Assembly: GCA_963658405.1 (NCBI GenBank) | Contig: CAVKQI010000004.1 | Location: 1-54,077, forward strand | Length of the DNA stretch: 54,077 nt | Source of the DNA: CAG-791 sp963658405 | Lineage (GTDB): Bacteria > Bacillota > Clostridia > Lachnospirales > Lachnospiraceae | Direction: 5' to 3' | In this document: positions 7,957 through 16,341 of the stretch, in pieces | Layout: each line of letters opens with the position of its first letter | Numbering within the stretch: position 1 is the first letter of the stretch | The notes under the pieces: model-generated | The model's input: the letters and a program-made list of their open reading frames with translations, nothing else | The model's database searches: none | Told to the model about the DNA's origin: nothing | Translations under genes and position numbers: made by a program

Positions 7957-8272
7957 AATTTATTTCACGGACAGAGGGCAAAGACAAAGACAGCACGCAC
8001 ACGGACCGCAGACAGCACAGGCAAAGTCATTGCAGCAGGCAAAGCCGGCGCAGCAATGATACGACGCTGCAGCAATGATACTGCGATGTGCAGTGCATGC
8101 AGAGGTACGGTATATGCAAAGACAGCATATACAGCGCACAAAAATATTATCAAGACAGACGTAAAGTCGCCGGATGAACCGGATTTATCCGATGATTTTC
8201 AGACAACTTCAGACCACAAACCCCAAAGGTCTGCATGAATACAGACCGGAAAAAGAAGAGGAGGACAAAACA
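7957..8272 (+). promoter_or_regulatory. Long atpB-atpE intergenic leader with alternative hairpins
   Basis: There are 316 bases here inside an operon whose other genes mostly overlap. No convincing ORF is present. GCAGCAATGATAC occurs twice, 19 bases apart (8050-8062, 8069-8081). Just before the atpE ribosome site, GGTCTG (8228-8233) can pair with CAGACC on either side (8210-8215 or 8242-8247). These are mutually exclusive hairpins of equal stem length. The region could set c-subunit translation or mRNA processing. Confidence 0.5.
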
Positions 8273-8491
8273 ATGGTAGTAACAGCAATCGGAGCAGGTA
8301 TCGCAGCACTGGCAGGTATCGGCGGTGGTATCGGTATCGGTATCGCAACTGGTAAGGCATGTGAGGCCGTTGCAAGACAGCCTGAGGCAGACTCCAAGAT
8401 CACACAGAAGCTTCTTCTTGGTGCCGCACTGGCAGAGGCAACTTCTATTTACGGTTTCGTTATCGGTATCCTTTGCATTTTCATGCTGTAA
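8273..8491 (+). CDS. atpE: ATP synthase F0 subunit c
   Basis: A 72-residue hairpin proteolipid that forms the rotating c ring. Helix 1 has the glycine-rich packing motif GIGGGIGIGIATGKA, the loop is ARQPEA, and the ion-carrying carboxylate is Glu55 in LAEATSIYG. Compared with known sodium-type c subunits such as Ilyobacter, the helix-1 glutamine position is Ile22 and the serine after the carboxylate is Ala56, so proton coupling is more likely; this is inference. The start at 8273 has AGAAGAGGAGG upstream. The open frame runs further up but that part is not protein-like. Confidence 0.95.
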   Translation: MVVTAIGAGIAALAGIGGGIGIGIATGKACEAVARQPEADSKITQKLLLGAALAEATSIYGFVIGILCIFML

Positions 8492-8532
8492 AATCCGAAC
8501 AGACAGAATAATTACCAATAGGAGAAATAAAC

Positions 8533-9051
8533 ATGCAAATGTTAAGAGTAGATCCCGTAAATCTGATTTGTACTATTATAAATCTGCTCATTCTCTACTT
8601 CCTGATCAGAAAGTTTCTGTTTAAACCGGTTAGAAACATTCTTGCACAGCGCGAAGAACAGATCAAAAAGTCCTACGCAGATGCAGAGGCCGTCAACCAG
8701 GAGGCCAGCGCTTTAAAGAAGCAGTACGAGAACTCCCTGGAGTCCATCGAGGAAGAGCGCAGCCAGGCAATGTCCAAGACCAGAGAGGACGCTGCCAAAG
8801 AGTATGCACGCATTGTGGACAATGCGCAGACCCAGGCTGACAAGCTCCTTGCGGATGCCAGAGTACAGGCCGATCAGGAGAGCAGAGCAAAGGTCAAGGA
8901 AGCAACCGACCAGATCGCTGATCTGGTGACCGAGGCAGCTTCCCGGATCGCAGCAACCAAGAACAGCAGCGACAATGATCTGGCATTATATGATGCCTTC
9001 TTAAAGGAAGCTGCTGCAGACAATAAGACAGAGAATGGTGAGAACGCATGA
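8533..9051 (+). CDS. atpF: ATP synthase F0 subunit b
   Basis: Peripheral stalk subunit linking F0 to F1. An N-terminal transmembrane helix (about residues 6-28, VNLICTIINLLILYFLI) is followed by a long charged coiled coil rich in Lys, Glu, Ala and Gln. Length is 172 residues, normal. TAGGAGAAA lies before the start. The last four bases (ATGA) overlap the start of the delta-alpha fusion gene, so the two are translationally coupled. Confidence 0.94.
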   Translation: MQMLRVDPVNLICTIINLLILYFLIRKFLFKPVRNILAQREEQIKKSYADAEAVNQEASALKKQYENSLESIEEERSQAMSKTREDAAKEYARIVDNAQTQADKLLADARVQADQESRAKVKEATDQIADLVTEAASRIAATKNSSDNDLALYDAFLKEAAADNKTENGENA

Positions 9052-11129
9052 GAGAAGATACAATTCGTTACGCAAAAAGTCTGCGTGCCATGAAACTGTC
9101 TGAGAGCGCAGTTTCCAACACAGACGAAATTTTCAAGACGGTGCCGGAAATTTCTGCCAGACTGTCAGATCCTACCGCACCCCTTTCTGTGCGCCACAGC
9201 ATCATAGATAAGATCTTTCCGGAGGAGATCCGGGATTTCTTAAAGATCCTCTGCGACAATGACGCAGTGGAGCTGTGGGATGAGATCTGTGAGGCCTATG
9301 CAGCACAGGAGCCGGAGAAGGAAGATACCAGGTTAAAGGCCATTCTTCGCTATGTGACAAAGCCCACTAAGGAGCAGGAAGCAGGCATTCGCGGCTTTAT
9401 CGAGCATAAGTATAAGCCCACGGATCTGGAGCTGACCCTTAAGGAAGATGCTTCCATCGGCGGCGGCTTTATCCTGCAGGTGGGTGAGGACGAGTATGAC
9501 TGGAGCAACCAGGGCAGAGCCCGTCAGTTTACCCAGAGCATCCAGCAGGTGCGCGGCGCCCTGACAGATGCTGCTATGGAAAAGAACAGCACCAATGATA
9601 TCATTTCCATCCTGCGCACCAGCGTGGAGGAGTTTAATCTCCAGGCTGAGACCAAGGAAATCGGTTTTGTGACCAGCGTAGGCGACGGCATTGTGCAGAT
9701 CGACGGCATTGATCACGCCATGTACGGCGAGATCATCGTCTTTGACACCGGCGTCAAGGGCATGGTGCAGAACGTAGAGAAGAACAGGATCGGCGCCATC
9801 CTCTTCGGACCCGAAGGAGAGATCGGCGAGGGCAGCCGGGTAGTCCGCACAGGCAGACAGGCCGGTATTCCGGTAGGTGATGCTTTCCTGGGAAGAGTCG
9901 TGGATGCACTGGGTGCGCCCATTGACGGCAAAGGAGAGATCGCAGCCACCGACTATCGTCCGGTAGAGGAGCCGGCACCGGGCATTATCGACAGAAAGTC
10001 CGTCAGCGAGCCCATGGAGACCGGTATTCTTTCCATCGATTCCATGTTCCCCATCGGCCGCGGACAGCGTGAGCTGATCATCGGCGACAGACAGACCGGC
10101 AAGACCTCTATCGCCACAGATACCATCATCAACCAGAAGGGCAAGAACTGCATCTGCATTTATGTGGCCATCGGCCAGAAGGCTTCTACCGTAGCAAAGC
10201 TGGTCAATACCCTGGAAAAGCACGATGCCATGTCCTATTCCATCGTGGTATCCGCTTCCGCAGCAGATACCGCCCCCCTGCAGTACATCGCTCCCTATGC
10301 GGGCACTGCACTGGCAGAGTATTTCATGCACAAGGGCAAGGATGTGCTGATCGTCTATGATGATCTGAGCAAGCATGCCGTCGCTTACCGTGCACTGTCT
10401 CTGCTGCTGGGCCGTTCCCCGGGACGTGAGGCTTATCCCGGCGACGTATTCTATCTGCATTCCCGTCTGCTGGAGCGTTCCAGCCGGCTGTCAGAGGAAA
10501 AGGGCGGCGGTTCCATCACCGCACTGCCTATCATTGAGACCCAGGCAGGCGATGTTTCCGCTTATATTCCCACCAACGTTATTTCCATCACCGACGGTCA
10601 GATCTTCCTGGAGAGCGATCTGTTCTTCTCCGGCATGCGACCGGCAGTCAACGTAGGACTTTCTGTATCCCGTGTAGGCGGTGCAGCGCAGTCCAAGGCC
10701 ATGAAGAAGGCTTCCGGAAGCCTGCGTATCGATCTGGCACAGTACCGTGAGATGGAAGTGTTCACCCAGTTCTCTTCCGATCTGGATGCAGCCACCAAGG
10801 AACAGCTGGCACAGGGCAGTGTGCTGATGGAGCTGTTAAAGCAGCCCTTAGGTCATCCCCTCGCCATGCATGAGCAGGTCATTACCCTGTGCGTGGCAAC
10901 CAATCGGCTGATGATCGATGTGCCGGTACCGCAGGTCAAGGATTTCCAGATGAAGATGCTGGCCTGGTTCGATACGGAGCATCCGGAGATCGGCAACGGC
11001 ATAGAGACCACGGGCACCCTGGAGGATGATGTAAAGCAGCAGATTCTGACAGAGGCAAAGAAGTTCAAGGAAAGTTACCTGAAGGAGGCAAAGGATGCCG
11101 ACAACAAGAGAGATCAGGGATCGAATTAA
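9048..11129 (+). CDS. atpHA: Fused ATP synthase F1 delta and alpha subunits
   Basis: One uninterrupted 693-residue frame. Residues 1-170 are a full delta subunit ending in its conserved region ASIGGGFILQVGEDEYDWSN. Residues 180-693 are a full alpha subunit, with VGDGIVQIDGID, the P-loop GDRQTGKTS (346-354) and SVSRVGGAAQSKAMKK near 545. No stop, frameshift or new Shine-Dalgarno lies at the junction. Met177 (base 9576) could start a separate alpha chain, but the nearest purine-rich motif, AGGTG, is about 23 bases away. Delta is normally one copy and alpha three, so the fusion would triple delta unless cleavage or internal initiation occurs. A sequencing error removing a stop cannot be wholly excluded. 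Confidence 0.9.
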   Translation: MREDTIRYAKSLRAMKLSESAVSNTDEIFKTVPEISARLSDPTAPLSVRHSIIDKIFPEEIRDFLKILCDNDAVELWDEICEAYAAQEPEKEDTRLKAILRYVTKPTKEQEAGIRGFIEHKYKPTDLELTLKEDASIGGGFILQVGEDEYDWSNQGRARQFTQSIQQVRGALTDAAMEKNSTNDIISILRTSVEEFNLQAETKEIGFVTSVGDGIVQIDGIDHAMYGEIIVFDTGVKGMVQNVEKNRIGAILFGPEGEIGEGSRVVRTGRQAGIPVGDAFLGRVVDALGAPIDGKGEIAATDYRPVEEPAPGIIDRKSVSEPMETGILSIDSMFPIGRGQRELIIGDRQTGKTSIATDTIINQKGKNCICIYVAIGQKASTVAKLVNTLEKHDAMSYSIVVSASAADTAPLQYIAPYAGTALAEYFMHKGKDVLIVYDDLSKHAVAYRALSLLLGRSPGREAYPGDVFYLHSRLLERSSRLSEEKGGGSITALPIIETQAGDVSAYIPTNVISITDGQIFLESDLFFSGMRPAVNVGLSVSRVGGAAQSKAMKKASGSLRIDLAQYREMEVFTQFSSDLDAATKEQLAQGSVLMELLKQPLGHPLAMHEQVITLCVATNRLMIDVPVPQVKDFQMKMLAWFDTEHPEIGNGIETTGTLEDDVKQQILTEAKKFKESYLKEAKDADNKRDQGSN

Positions 11130-12012
11130 CAGCATTGGAGATACCTTAAAGATCACAAATGCCATGTACCTGATTTCCTCTACCAAGCTGCGCAAGGCCA
11201 GAAAGTCCCTGGCGGATACCGAGCCTTATTTCTATTCCCTGCAGTCCCTGGTATCCAGGATCATACGGCACCTGCCGGATGACTTTACCCATCCGTATCT
11301 GGATTTCAGAACGGATGTCAGCAAGGAAAACAGAAAAAGAGGCTATATCGCTGTGACAGCCGACAAGGGTCTGGCCGGCGCCTATAACCACAACGTACTC
11401 AAGCTGGTGGAAGACCAGCTGAAGAAGGGCGACGACAACATGCTCTTCGTGGTAGGTGAAGTGGGACGCCAGTACTTTGAGCAGCGCGGGATTCCCGTGG
11501 ACGAGCAGTTTCACTACACGGCGCAGAATCCTTCCCTTCACAGAGCCAGAATGATCTCGGAGAGAATGCTGGAGCTGTACCTTGAGAAGGAGATCGACGA
11601 GGTCTACATTGTCTATACGAGAATGCAGAACAGCCTGACGGCCGAGACGGAGATCATGCAGCTGCTTCCCCTTAACAAGCTGGACGATCAGGCCTTTGTC
11701 AGGGCGACCCAGGCAGGCGTGCTGCAGCAGGAATTCAGCATGGAGCCGTCTCCCAAGGCGGTAATTGACAATATCGTTCCGAACTATATGACGGGCTTTA
11801 TTTACAGTGCACTGGTAGAGTCCTTCTGTTCGGAGCAGAATGCCCGCATGATGGCTATGGATGCGGCAAACAAAAACGGCATCAAGATGAAGCAGGAGCT
11901 GAGTGTACAGTACAACCGGCTTCGTCAGGGACAGATCACCCAGGAGATCACGGAGGTCTGTGCCGGTGCCAGAGCGCAGAGAATGAATCAGCAGGGCACA
12001 GGACAGGTATAA
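11095..12012 (+). CDS. atpG: ATP synthase F1 subunit gamma
   Basis: Central rotating shaft of F1. The start MPTTREIRDRINSIGDTLKI matches the family N terminus, and the C terminus has the conserved VESFCSEQNARMMAMDAA region followed by NRLRQGQITQEITEV. Length is 305 residues. It begins 35 bases inside the preceding delta-alpha gene in another frame, and its stop overlaps the atpD start (TAATG). Both overlaps point to coupled translation. Confidence 0.95.
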   Translation: MPTTREIRDRINSIGDTLKITNAMYLISSTKLRKARKSLADTEPYFYSLQSLVSRIIRHLPDDFTHPYLDFRTDVSKENRKRGYIAVTADKGLAGAYNHNVLKLVEDQLKKGDDNMLFVVGEVGRQYFEQRGIPVDEQFHYTAQNPSLHRARMISERMLELYLEKEIDEVYIVYTRMQNSLTAETEIMQLLPLNKLDDQAFVRATQAGVLQQEFSMEPSPKAVIDNIVPNYMTGFIYSALVESFCSEQNARMMAMDAANKNGIKMKQELSVQYNRLRQGQITQEITEVCAGARAQRMNQQGTGQV

Positions 12013-13430
12013 TGGAGATGAATATGCAGCAGATAGGAAAAATCGTACAGGTCATGGGACCTGTGGTAGACGTGGAATTTCCGTCAGAACCGCTGCCGGT
12101 CATCAAGACCGCACTGGAGGTGGACAACCACGGCAAAAAGTCCATTATGGAAGTCTCACAGCAGATCGGCAATAATACAGTTCGCTGTATCATGCTTTCT
12201 GCCAGTGAGGGCCTGCAGAAGGACATGAAAGTAACTTCTACCGGCAGCGGCATCAAGGTACCGGTGGGAGAGAAAACCCTGGGACGTCTTTTCAATGTCC
12301 TGGGTGATACCATTGACGGCAAGGAGTCGCTGAAAGAGGAAGAGCACTGGGAGATCCATCGCGAAGCGCCTTCCTTCGATCAGCAGAAGCCTGTAGCAGA
12401 GATCCTGGAGACCGGCATTAAGGTCATCGACCTGCTGGCTCCCTATGCAAAGGGCGGTAAGGTCGGTCTGTTCGGCGGCGCCGGCGTAGGTAAGACCGTG
12501 CTGATCCAGGAGCTGATCCGAAACGTGGCAGCAGAGCACGGCGGCTACTCCATCTTTACCGGTGTAGGTGAGCGTTCCAGAGAGGGTAATGACCTCTGGA
12601 CAGAGATGACGGAGTCCGGCGTTATCAAGAATACCGCCCTGGTATTCGGTCAGATGAATGAGCCCCCGGGAGCTCGTATGAGAGTGGCAGAGACCGGCCT
12701 TACCATGGCAGAATATTTCCGTGATGTAAAGCATCAGGACGTGCTTCTCTTTATTGATAATATCTTCCGTTTCGTGCAGGCGGGTTCCGAGGTTTCTTCC
12801 CTGCTGGGACGTATGCCTTCCGCCGTGGGTTATCAGCCTACACTGGCCAACGAGATGGGCGCTCTGCAAGAGCGGATCGCTTCCACAAAGAACGGTTCCG
12901 TCACCAGCGTGCAGGCTGTCTATGTGCCTGCCGATGACCTGACTGACCCGGCGCCGGCTACGACCTTCGCGCATCTGGATGCCACCACCGTTCTTTCCAG
13001 AAAGATCGTAGAGCAGGGTATTTACCCGGCCGTAGATCCTCTGGAGTCCAATTCCCGTATCCTGGAGGAGGATGTGGTGGGCAAGACCCATTACGAGACG
13101 GCTCAGAAGGTACTGCAGATCCTCCAGAAGTACAAGGAACTGCAGGATATCATCGCTATCCTTGGTATGGAAGAGCTGGGCGAGCAGGATAAGGTTACCG
13201 TATTCCGTGCCCGTAAGATCCAGCGTTTCCTGTCACAGCCCTTCTTCGTAGGTGAGCAGTTTACCGGTATCCCCGGCAGATATGTGCCGCTGCAGGAGAC
13301 GGTAGAAGGCTTCAAGGCCATCATCGACGGCGAGATGGACGATTATCCGGAGGCAGCCTTCTTCAATGTAGGCAACCTGGATGATGTAAAGAAAAAAGCA
13401 GATGCCATGGTCAGATCCGGAGAAGCATAA
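12012..13430 (+). CDS. atpD: ATP synthase F1 subunit beta
   Basis: Catalytic subunit that makes or hydrolyses ATP at the alpha-beta interface. The P-loop is GGAGVGKTV (about 155-163). GVGERSREGNDL carries the catalytic glutamate region, and LLFIDNIFRFVQAGSEVS is the Walker B area. Length is 472 residues. The ATG at 12012 overlaps the atpG stop; a second ATG at 12018 (MNMQQIGK) is also possible. Highly conserved, no anomalies. Confidence 0.98.
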   Translation: MEMNMQQIGKIVQVMGPVVDVEFPSEPLPVIKTALEVDNHGKKSIMEVSQQIGNNTVRCIMLSASEGLQKDMKVTSTGSGIKVPVGEKTLGRLFNVLGDTIDGKESLKEEEHWEIHREAPSFDQQKPVAEILETGIKVIDLLAPYAKGGKVGLFGGAGVGKTVLIQELIRNVAAEHGGYSIFTGVGERSREGNDLWTEMTESGVIKNTALVFGQMNEPPGARMRVAETGLTMAEYFRDVKHQDVLLFIDNIFRFVQAGSEVSSLLGRMPSAVGYQPTLANEMGALQERIASTKNGSVTSVQAVYVPADDLTDPAPATTFAHLDATTVLSRKIVEQGIYPAVDPLESNSRILEEDVVGKTHYETAQKVLQILQKYKELQDIIAILGMEELGEQDKVTVFRARKIQRFLSQPFFVGEQFTGIPGRYVPLQETVEGFKAIIDGEMDDYPEAAFFNVGNLDDVKKKADAMVRSGEA

Positions 13431-13475
13431 AAAGCCGGCATTCATGATTTTTGATCAAAGAAGGAGCAGAACGAT

Positions 13476-13898
13476 ATGGCAGCAGCATCGACTACGTTCA
13501 GCCTGAAAATCATAGCGACAAACCGTGTCTTCTTTGACGGCAGAGCCAGACAGATCATCATTCCCACTCTGGACGGCAGTTACGGCATTTTGCCCCATCA
13601 TTCCGAGCTGATCCTGGCCGTAGAGGTAGGAGAGCTGGATGTACAGAGGGAAGATGGCTCCTGGGTCAGTGTGGCAGTGGGCCTTGGCTCCGCCCAGGTA
13701 GTCCATAACCGTGTGGTGGTGCTGGTGGATACCGCAGAGACACCGGAGGAAATCGACAAGCGAAGAGCTGAGGAGGCTATGGAACGCGCCAAAGAGCAGC
13801 TCCGCCAGAAAAAGAGCGTGGCAGAGTACCACATGGCACAGGCGTCCCTGGCCAGAGCTTTGTCAAGACTTCGCTTGAAAAACAAGAAGTATATGTAA
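13476..13898 (+). CDS. atpC: ATP synthase F1 subunit epsilon
   Basis: Small F1 subunit of the central stalk that also inhibits ATP hydrolysis. The N-terminal beta sandwich includes IPTLDGSYGILPHHSELILA; the C-terminal helical hairpin is charged (KRRAEEAMERAKEQLRQKK). Length is 140 residues. AAGGAG precedes the start. Last gene of the operon, followed by a strong terminator. Confidence 0.94.
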   Translation: MAAASTTFSLKIIATNRVFFDGRARQIIIPTLDGSYGILPHHSELILAVEVGELDVQREDGSWVSVAVGLGSAQVVHNRVVVLVDTAETPEEIDKRRAEEAMERAKEQLRQKKSVAEYHMAQASLARALSRLRLKNKKYM

Positions 13899-13942
13899 AG
13901 AACAGGCTTTGCTGCCGCGCGGCAGCAGACAGACGTTTCAAA

Positions 13943-13976
13943 GGGCGGGCAGAGAAAATCTGTCCGTCCTTTTTTG
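13943..13976 (+). terminator. ATP synthase operon terminator
   Basis: An 11-bp stem with two G-T pairs (13943-13953 with 13959-13969), loop GAAAA, then a T run. A perfect 16-base palindrome (13911-13926) lies just upstream. Confidence 0.85.
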
Positions 13977-14008
13977 TGATCTCCGGAGGCTGCCGCGGAA
14001 ATCATCTG

Positions 14009-14038
14009 TTGTCAAGGTGGCGGTGTCCGTTGTAAGAT
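14009..14038 (+). promoter_or_regulatory. Candidate promoter for ilvB
   Basis: TTGTCA (14009-14014), 18-base spacer, TAAGAT (14033-14038). The -10 box is weak. No T-box or leader-peptide attenuator is visible in the short leader. Confidence 0.4.
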
Positions 14039-14077
14039 AGAAGACATCAGGTTTTTATGTAAAGGAAGGGATTACAA

Positions 14078-15706
14078 ATGATGAACGGTGCGGACGCGAT
14101 CGTAAAATGTCTCGAACTGGAAGGGGTAGAATATGTCTTCGGCTATCCGGGCGTAGCCATCTGCCCTTTTTATAACAGCATTCTCTCCACAGAGATCCGA
14201 ACGATCCTGGTGCGGGAAGAGCAGAATGCAGCCCATGCAGCCAGCGGCTATGCCCGCATATCCGGCAAGCCCGGGGTGGTGGCGGTCACCAGCGGCCCCG
14301 GTGCCACCAATCTGATCACCGGCATTGCCACTGCCTTTGCGGACAGCATTCCCATGGTATGCATTACCGGACAGGTGGACTCCAAACTGATGGGCAGCGA
14401 TGCCTTCCAGGAGGCCGATATCTCCGGTGCGGTGGAGTCCTTTGTAAAATACAGCTACATCGTCCGCAAGGCATCGGATATTCCACGTATTATGAAGGAG
14501 GCCTTCTTTATCGCCAATTCCGGCAGACGGGGACCGGTACTGATCGATCTGCCCATCGATGTGCAGCAGGAGGCCGTCTCCCGTTTCTCCTACCCGGAAG
14601 AGATTTCCATGCGCACCTATAAGCCCACCGTGAAGGGGCATGCGGTGCAGATCTCCAAGGTGATCCATGAGCTGGAAAAGGCCAGCAAGCCCATTATCTG
14701 CGCCGGCGGCGGTGTGCACCTTAGCGGTGCCAGAGAGCAGCTGCAGGCCTTTGCAGAACAGAATCATATCCCCGTAGTCTGCACTATGATGGGACTGGGC
14801 GTCATGCCCACGGATCATCCGCTTTTCTTCGGCATGGTGGGCAATAACGGCCAGCCCTACGGCAACAGAGCCATGAATGAGGCAGATGTGATCATCATGA
14901 TCGGCGCCCGGGTGGCAGACCGCTCCATCAGCCAGCCGGATCTGATCACTGAAAATAAAGTGCTGGTCCACATCGATGTGGATCCCGCCGAGATCGGCAA
15001 GAGCGCCGGCCCTACGATCCCGCTGGTAGGCGATATCGCCCATATTTTTGAGGATATCAGCGGCCAGACCGTGCATATGGATTACACGCCCTGGCTGAAG
15101 CAGCTCTCCGAGTATCGGGCGAAAGCTCAGGAGTTAAAGGAAAAGAATAAAAAGGATCGAAACGGCGGCATTGATCCCGCCCAGTTCGTGCGCAGCCTCT
15201 CCATGGCCATGGATGAGGATGCGGTCTATGTGGCGGATGTGGGACAGAATCAGCTCTGGTCCTGTGCCAACTATGTCATGCGAAACGGCCGCTTCCTTAC
15301 CTCCGGCGGTATGGGCACCATGGGCTATTCCGTGCCTGCAGCCATGGGGGCAAAGCTGGCTGCTTCCGGCAGACAGGCTGTGGCTGTCTGCGGCGACGGC
15401 TCTTTTCAGATGTCTCTGATGGAACTGGCTACCATGCGCCAGTACCGGGTACCGGTAAAGATCGTCGTCATGAAAAACGGCTGGCTGGGTCTGGTGAGAC
15501 AGTACCAGCACTTTAACTACAAGGATCACTTCTCGGTGACGGACTTAAGCGGCAGTCCTGCGCTTGACAAGATCGCCGAGGCCTACGGCATGAAGTACCT
15601 GCACCTGTCCCAGGAAAAAGACATGGAAAGTGTTTTAGGCGAGTTCCTTCGAAACGATGAATCTGTGCTGCTGCAGTGCGATATTTCACCGGAGGAAGTA
15701 GTCTAG
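14078..15706 (+). CDS. ilvB: Acetolactate synthase large (catalytic) subunit
   Basis: Thiamine-diphosphate enzyme joining pyruvate with pyruvate or 2-ketobutyrate, the first common step to valine, leucine and isoleucine. Shows FGYPGVAICPFY, the catalytic glutamate in REEQNAAHAASGYAR (Glu48), ITGQV...GSDAFQEADI, and the ThDP motif GDGSFQMSLMEL with its downstream asparagine. Length is 542 residues. Oddities: the near-universal QWQ motif reads QYQ (Tyr476), and GYPGG reads GYPGV. The tryptophan is known from E. coli enzyme II to favour 2-ketobutyrate, so substrate preference may be shifted. The ilvN genes downstream support the assignment. AAAGGAAGGG precedes the start. Confidence 0.9.
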   Translation: MMNGADAIVKCLELEGVEYVFGYPGVAICPFYNSILSTEIRTILVREEQNAAHAASGYARISGKPGVVAVTSGPGATNLITGIATAFADSIPMVCITGQVDSKLMGSDAFQEADISGAVESFVKYSYIVRKASDIPRIMKEAFFIANSGRRGPVLIDLPIDVQQEAVSRFSYPEEISMRTYKPTVKGHAVQISKVIHELEKASKPIICAGGGVHLSGAREQLQAFAEQNHIPVVCTMMGLGVMPTDHPLFFGMVGNNGQPYGNRAMNEADVIIMIGARVADRSISQPDLITENKVLVHIDVDPAEIGKSAGPTIPLVGDIAHIFEDISGQTVHMDYTPWLKQLSEYRAKAQELKEKNKKDRNGGIDPAQFVRSLSMAMDEDAVYVADVGQNQLWSCANYVMRNGRFLTSGGMGTMGYSVPAAMGAKLAASGRQAVAVCGDGSFQMSLMELATMRQYRVPVKIVVMKNGWLGLVRQYQHFNYKDHFSVTDLSGSPALDKIAEAYGMKYLHLSQEKDMESVLGEFLRNDESVLLQCDISPEEVV

Positions 15707-15729
15707 GATCTTCGATATAAGAGGTAATT

Positions 15730-16215
15730 ATGAAGAGAATTTATTCTGTATTGGTAGAAAACAGGGCCGGCGTCCTGTGCAAGGTGGCCGGACTGTTCTG
15801 GAGAAGGTGCTTTAACATTGATTCCCTGGCAGTAGGTGAGACCGATGATCCGGCGGTCTCCAATATGATCATCGTCAGCTCCGGAGATAAGCGCACCTTA
15901 GAGCAGATCGAGAAGCAGCTCAACAAAAAACTGGATGTCATCAAGGTAAAAACCTTTGACGAGGCGCAGAGCATCAGCCGGGAACTGATGCTGGTAAAGG
16001 TCAAGTACAACAGGAATAACCGCAAGGACATCATGGAAAACTGCGAGATCATGGGGGCACAGATCGTGGATCTCTCCAAGAGCATGATGACCATTCAGAT
16101 CTGTGATACGCCGGAGCGCGTGAAGATCTTCATGGATACGCTGCGGACGATCAGTATTGTGGAGATCACCCGCACGGGGACAGTGGCTCTGCAGAAGTGT
16201 AAAGACACTGTTTAG
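15730..16215 (+). CDS. ilvN: Acetolactate synthase small (regulatory) subunit, first copy
   Basis: Regulatory subunit that binds the catalytic subunit and valine. N-terminal ACT domain (about residues 1-77: SVLVENRAGVLCKVAGLF, then NIDSLAVG), followed by the usual C-terminal domain. Length is 161 residues, normal. It lies 23 bases after ilvB with GAGGTAATT before the start, so the two are cotranscribed and probably form the holoenzyme. A second regulatory gene follows behind its own promoter. Confidence 0.93.
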   Translation: MKRIYSVLVENRAGVLCKVAGLFWRRCFNIDSLAVGETDDPAVSNMIIVSSGDKRTLEQIEKQLNKKLDVIKVKTFDEAQSISRELMLVKVKYNRNNRKDIMENCEIMGAQIVDLSKSMMTIQICDTPERVKIFMDTLRTISIVEITRTGTVALQKCKDTV

Positions 16216-16275
16216 GATTAGGCGAGGCTGGCTTGTGCAAATGTGAAATCTCTGTGGTATTGTGCAGAGGGAACA

Positions 16276-16304
16276 TTGACATAAAAAAAACAGAGTCTTA
16301 TAAT
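16276..16304 (+). promoter_or_regulatory. Consensus sigma-A promoter for ilvN2-ilvC
   Basis: A perfect TTGACA (16276-16281), 17-base spacer, perfect TATAAT (16299-16304). It places ilvN2 and ilvC under a strong promoter independent of ilvB-ilvN. Confidence 0.85.
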
Positions 16305-16341
16305 GAGTCGAAAAGTGATTAGGAAGAGTGGTTGAGAGAGT

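Noticed and set aside
8174..8272. N-terminal extension of the ATP synthase c subunit
   Set aside because: Family members start near MVVTAIGAGI, and a strong Shine-Dalgarno precedes base 8273.
8273..8491. Sodium-type ATP synthase
   Set aside because: Key sodium ligands in helix 1 and next to the carboxylate are replaced by Ile and Ala.
9333..10460. Open frame of 375 codons on the minus strand opposite the delta-alpha gene
   Set aside because: Shadow of a highly conserved sense gene; no ribosome site and no recognisable fold.
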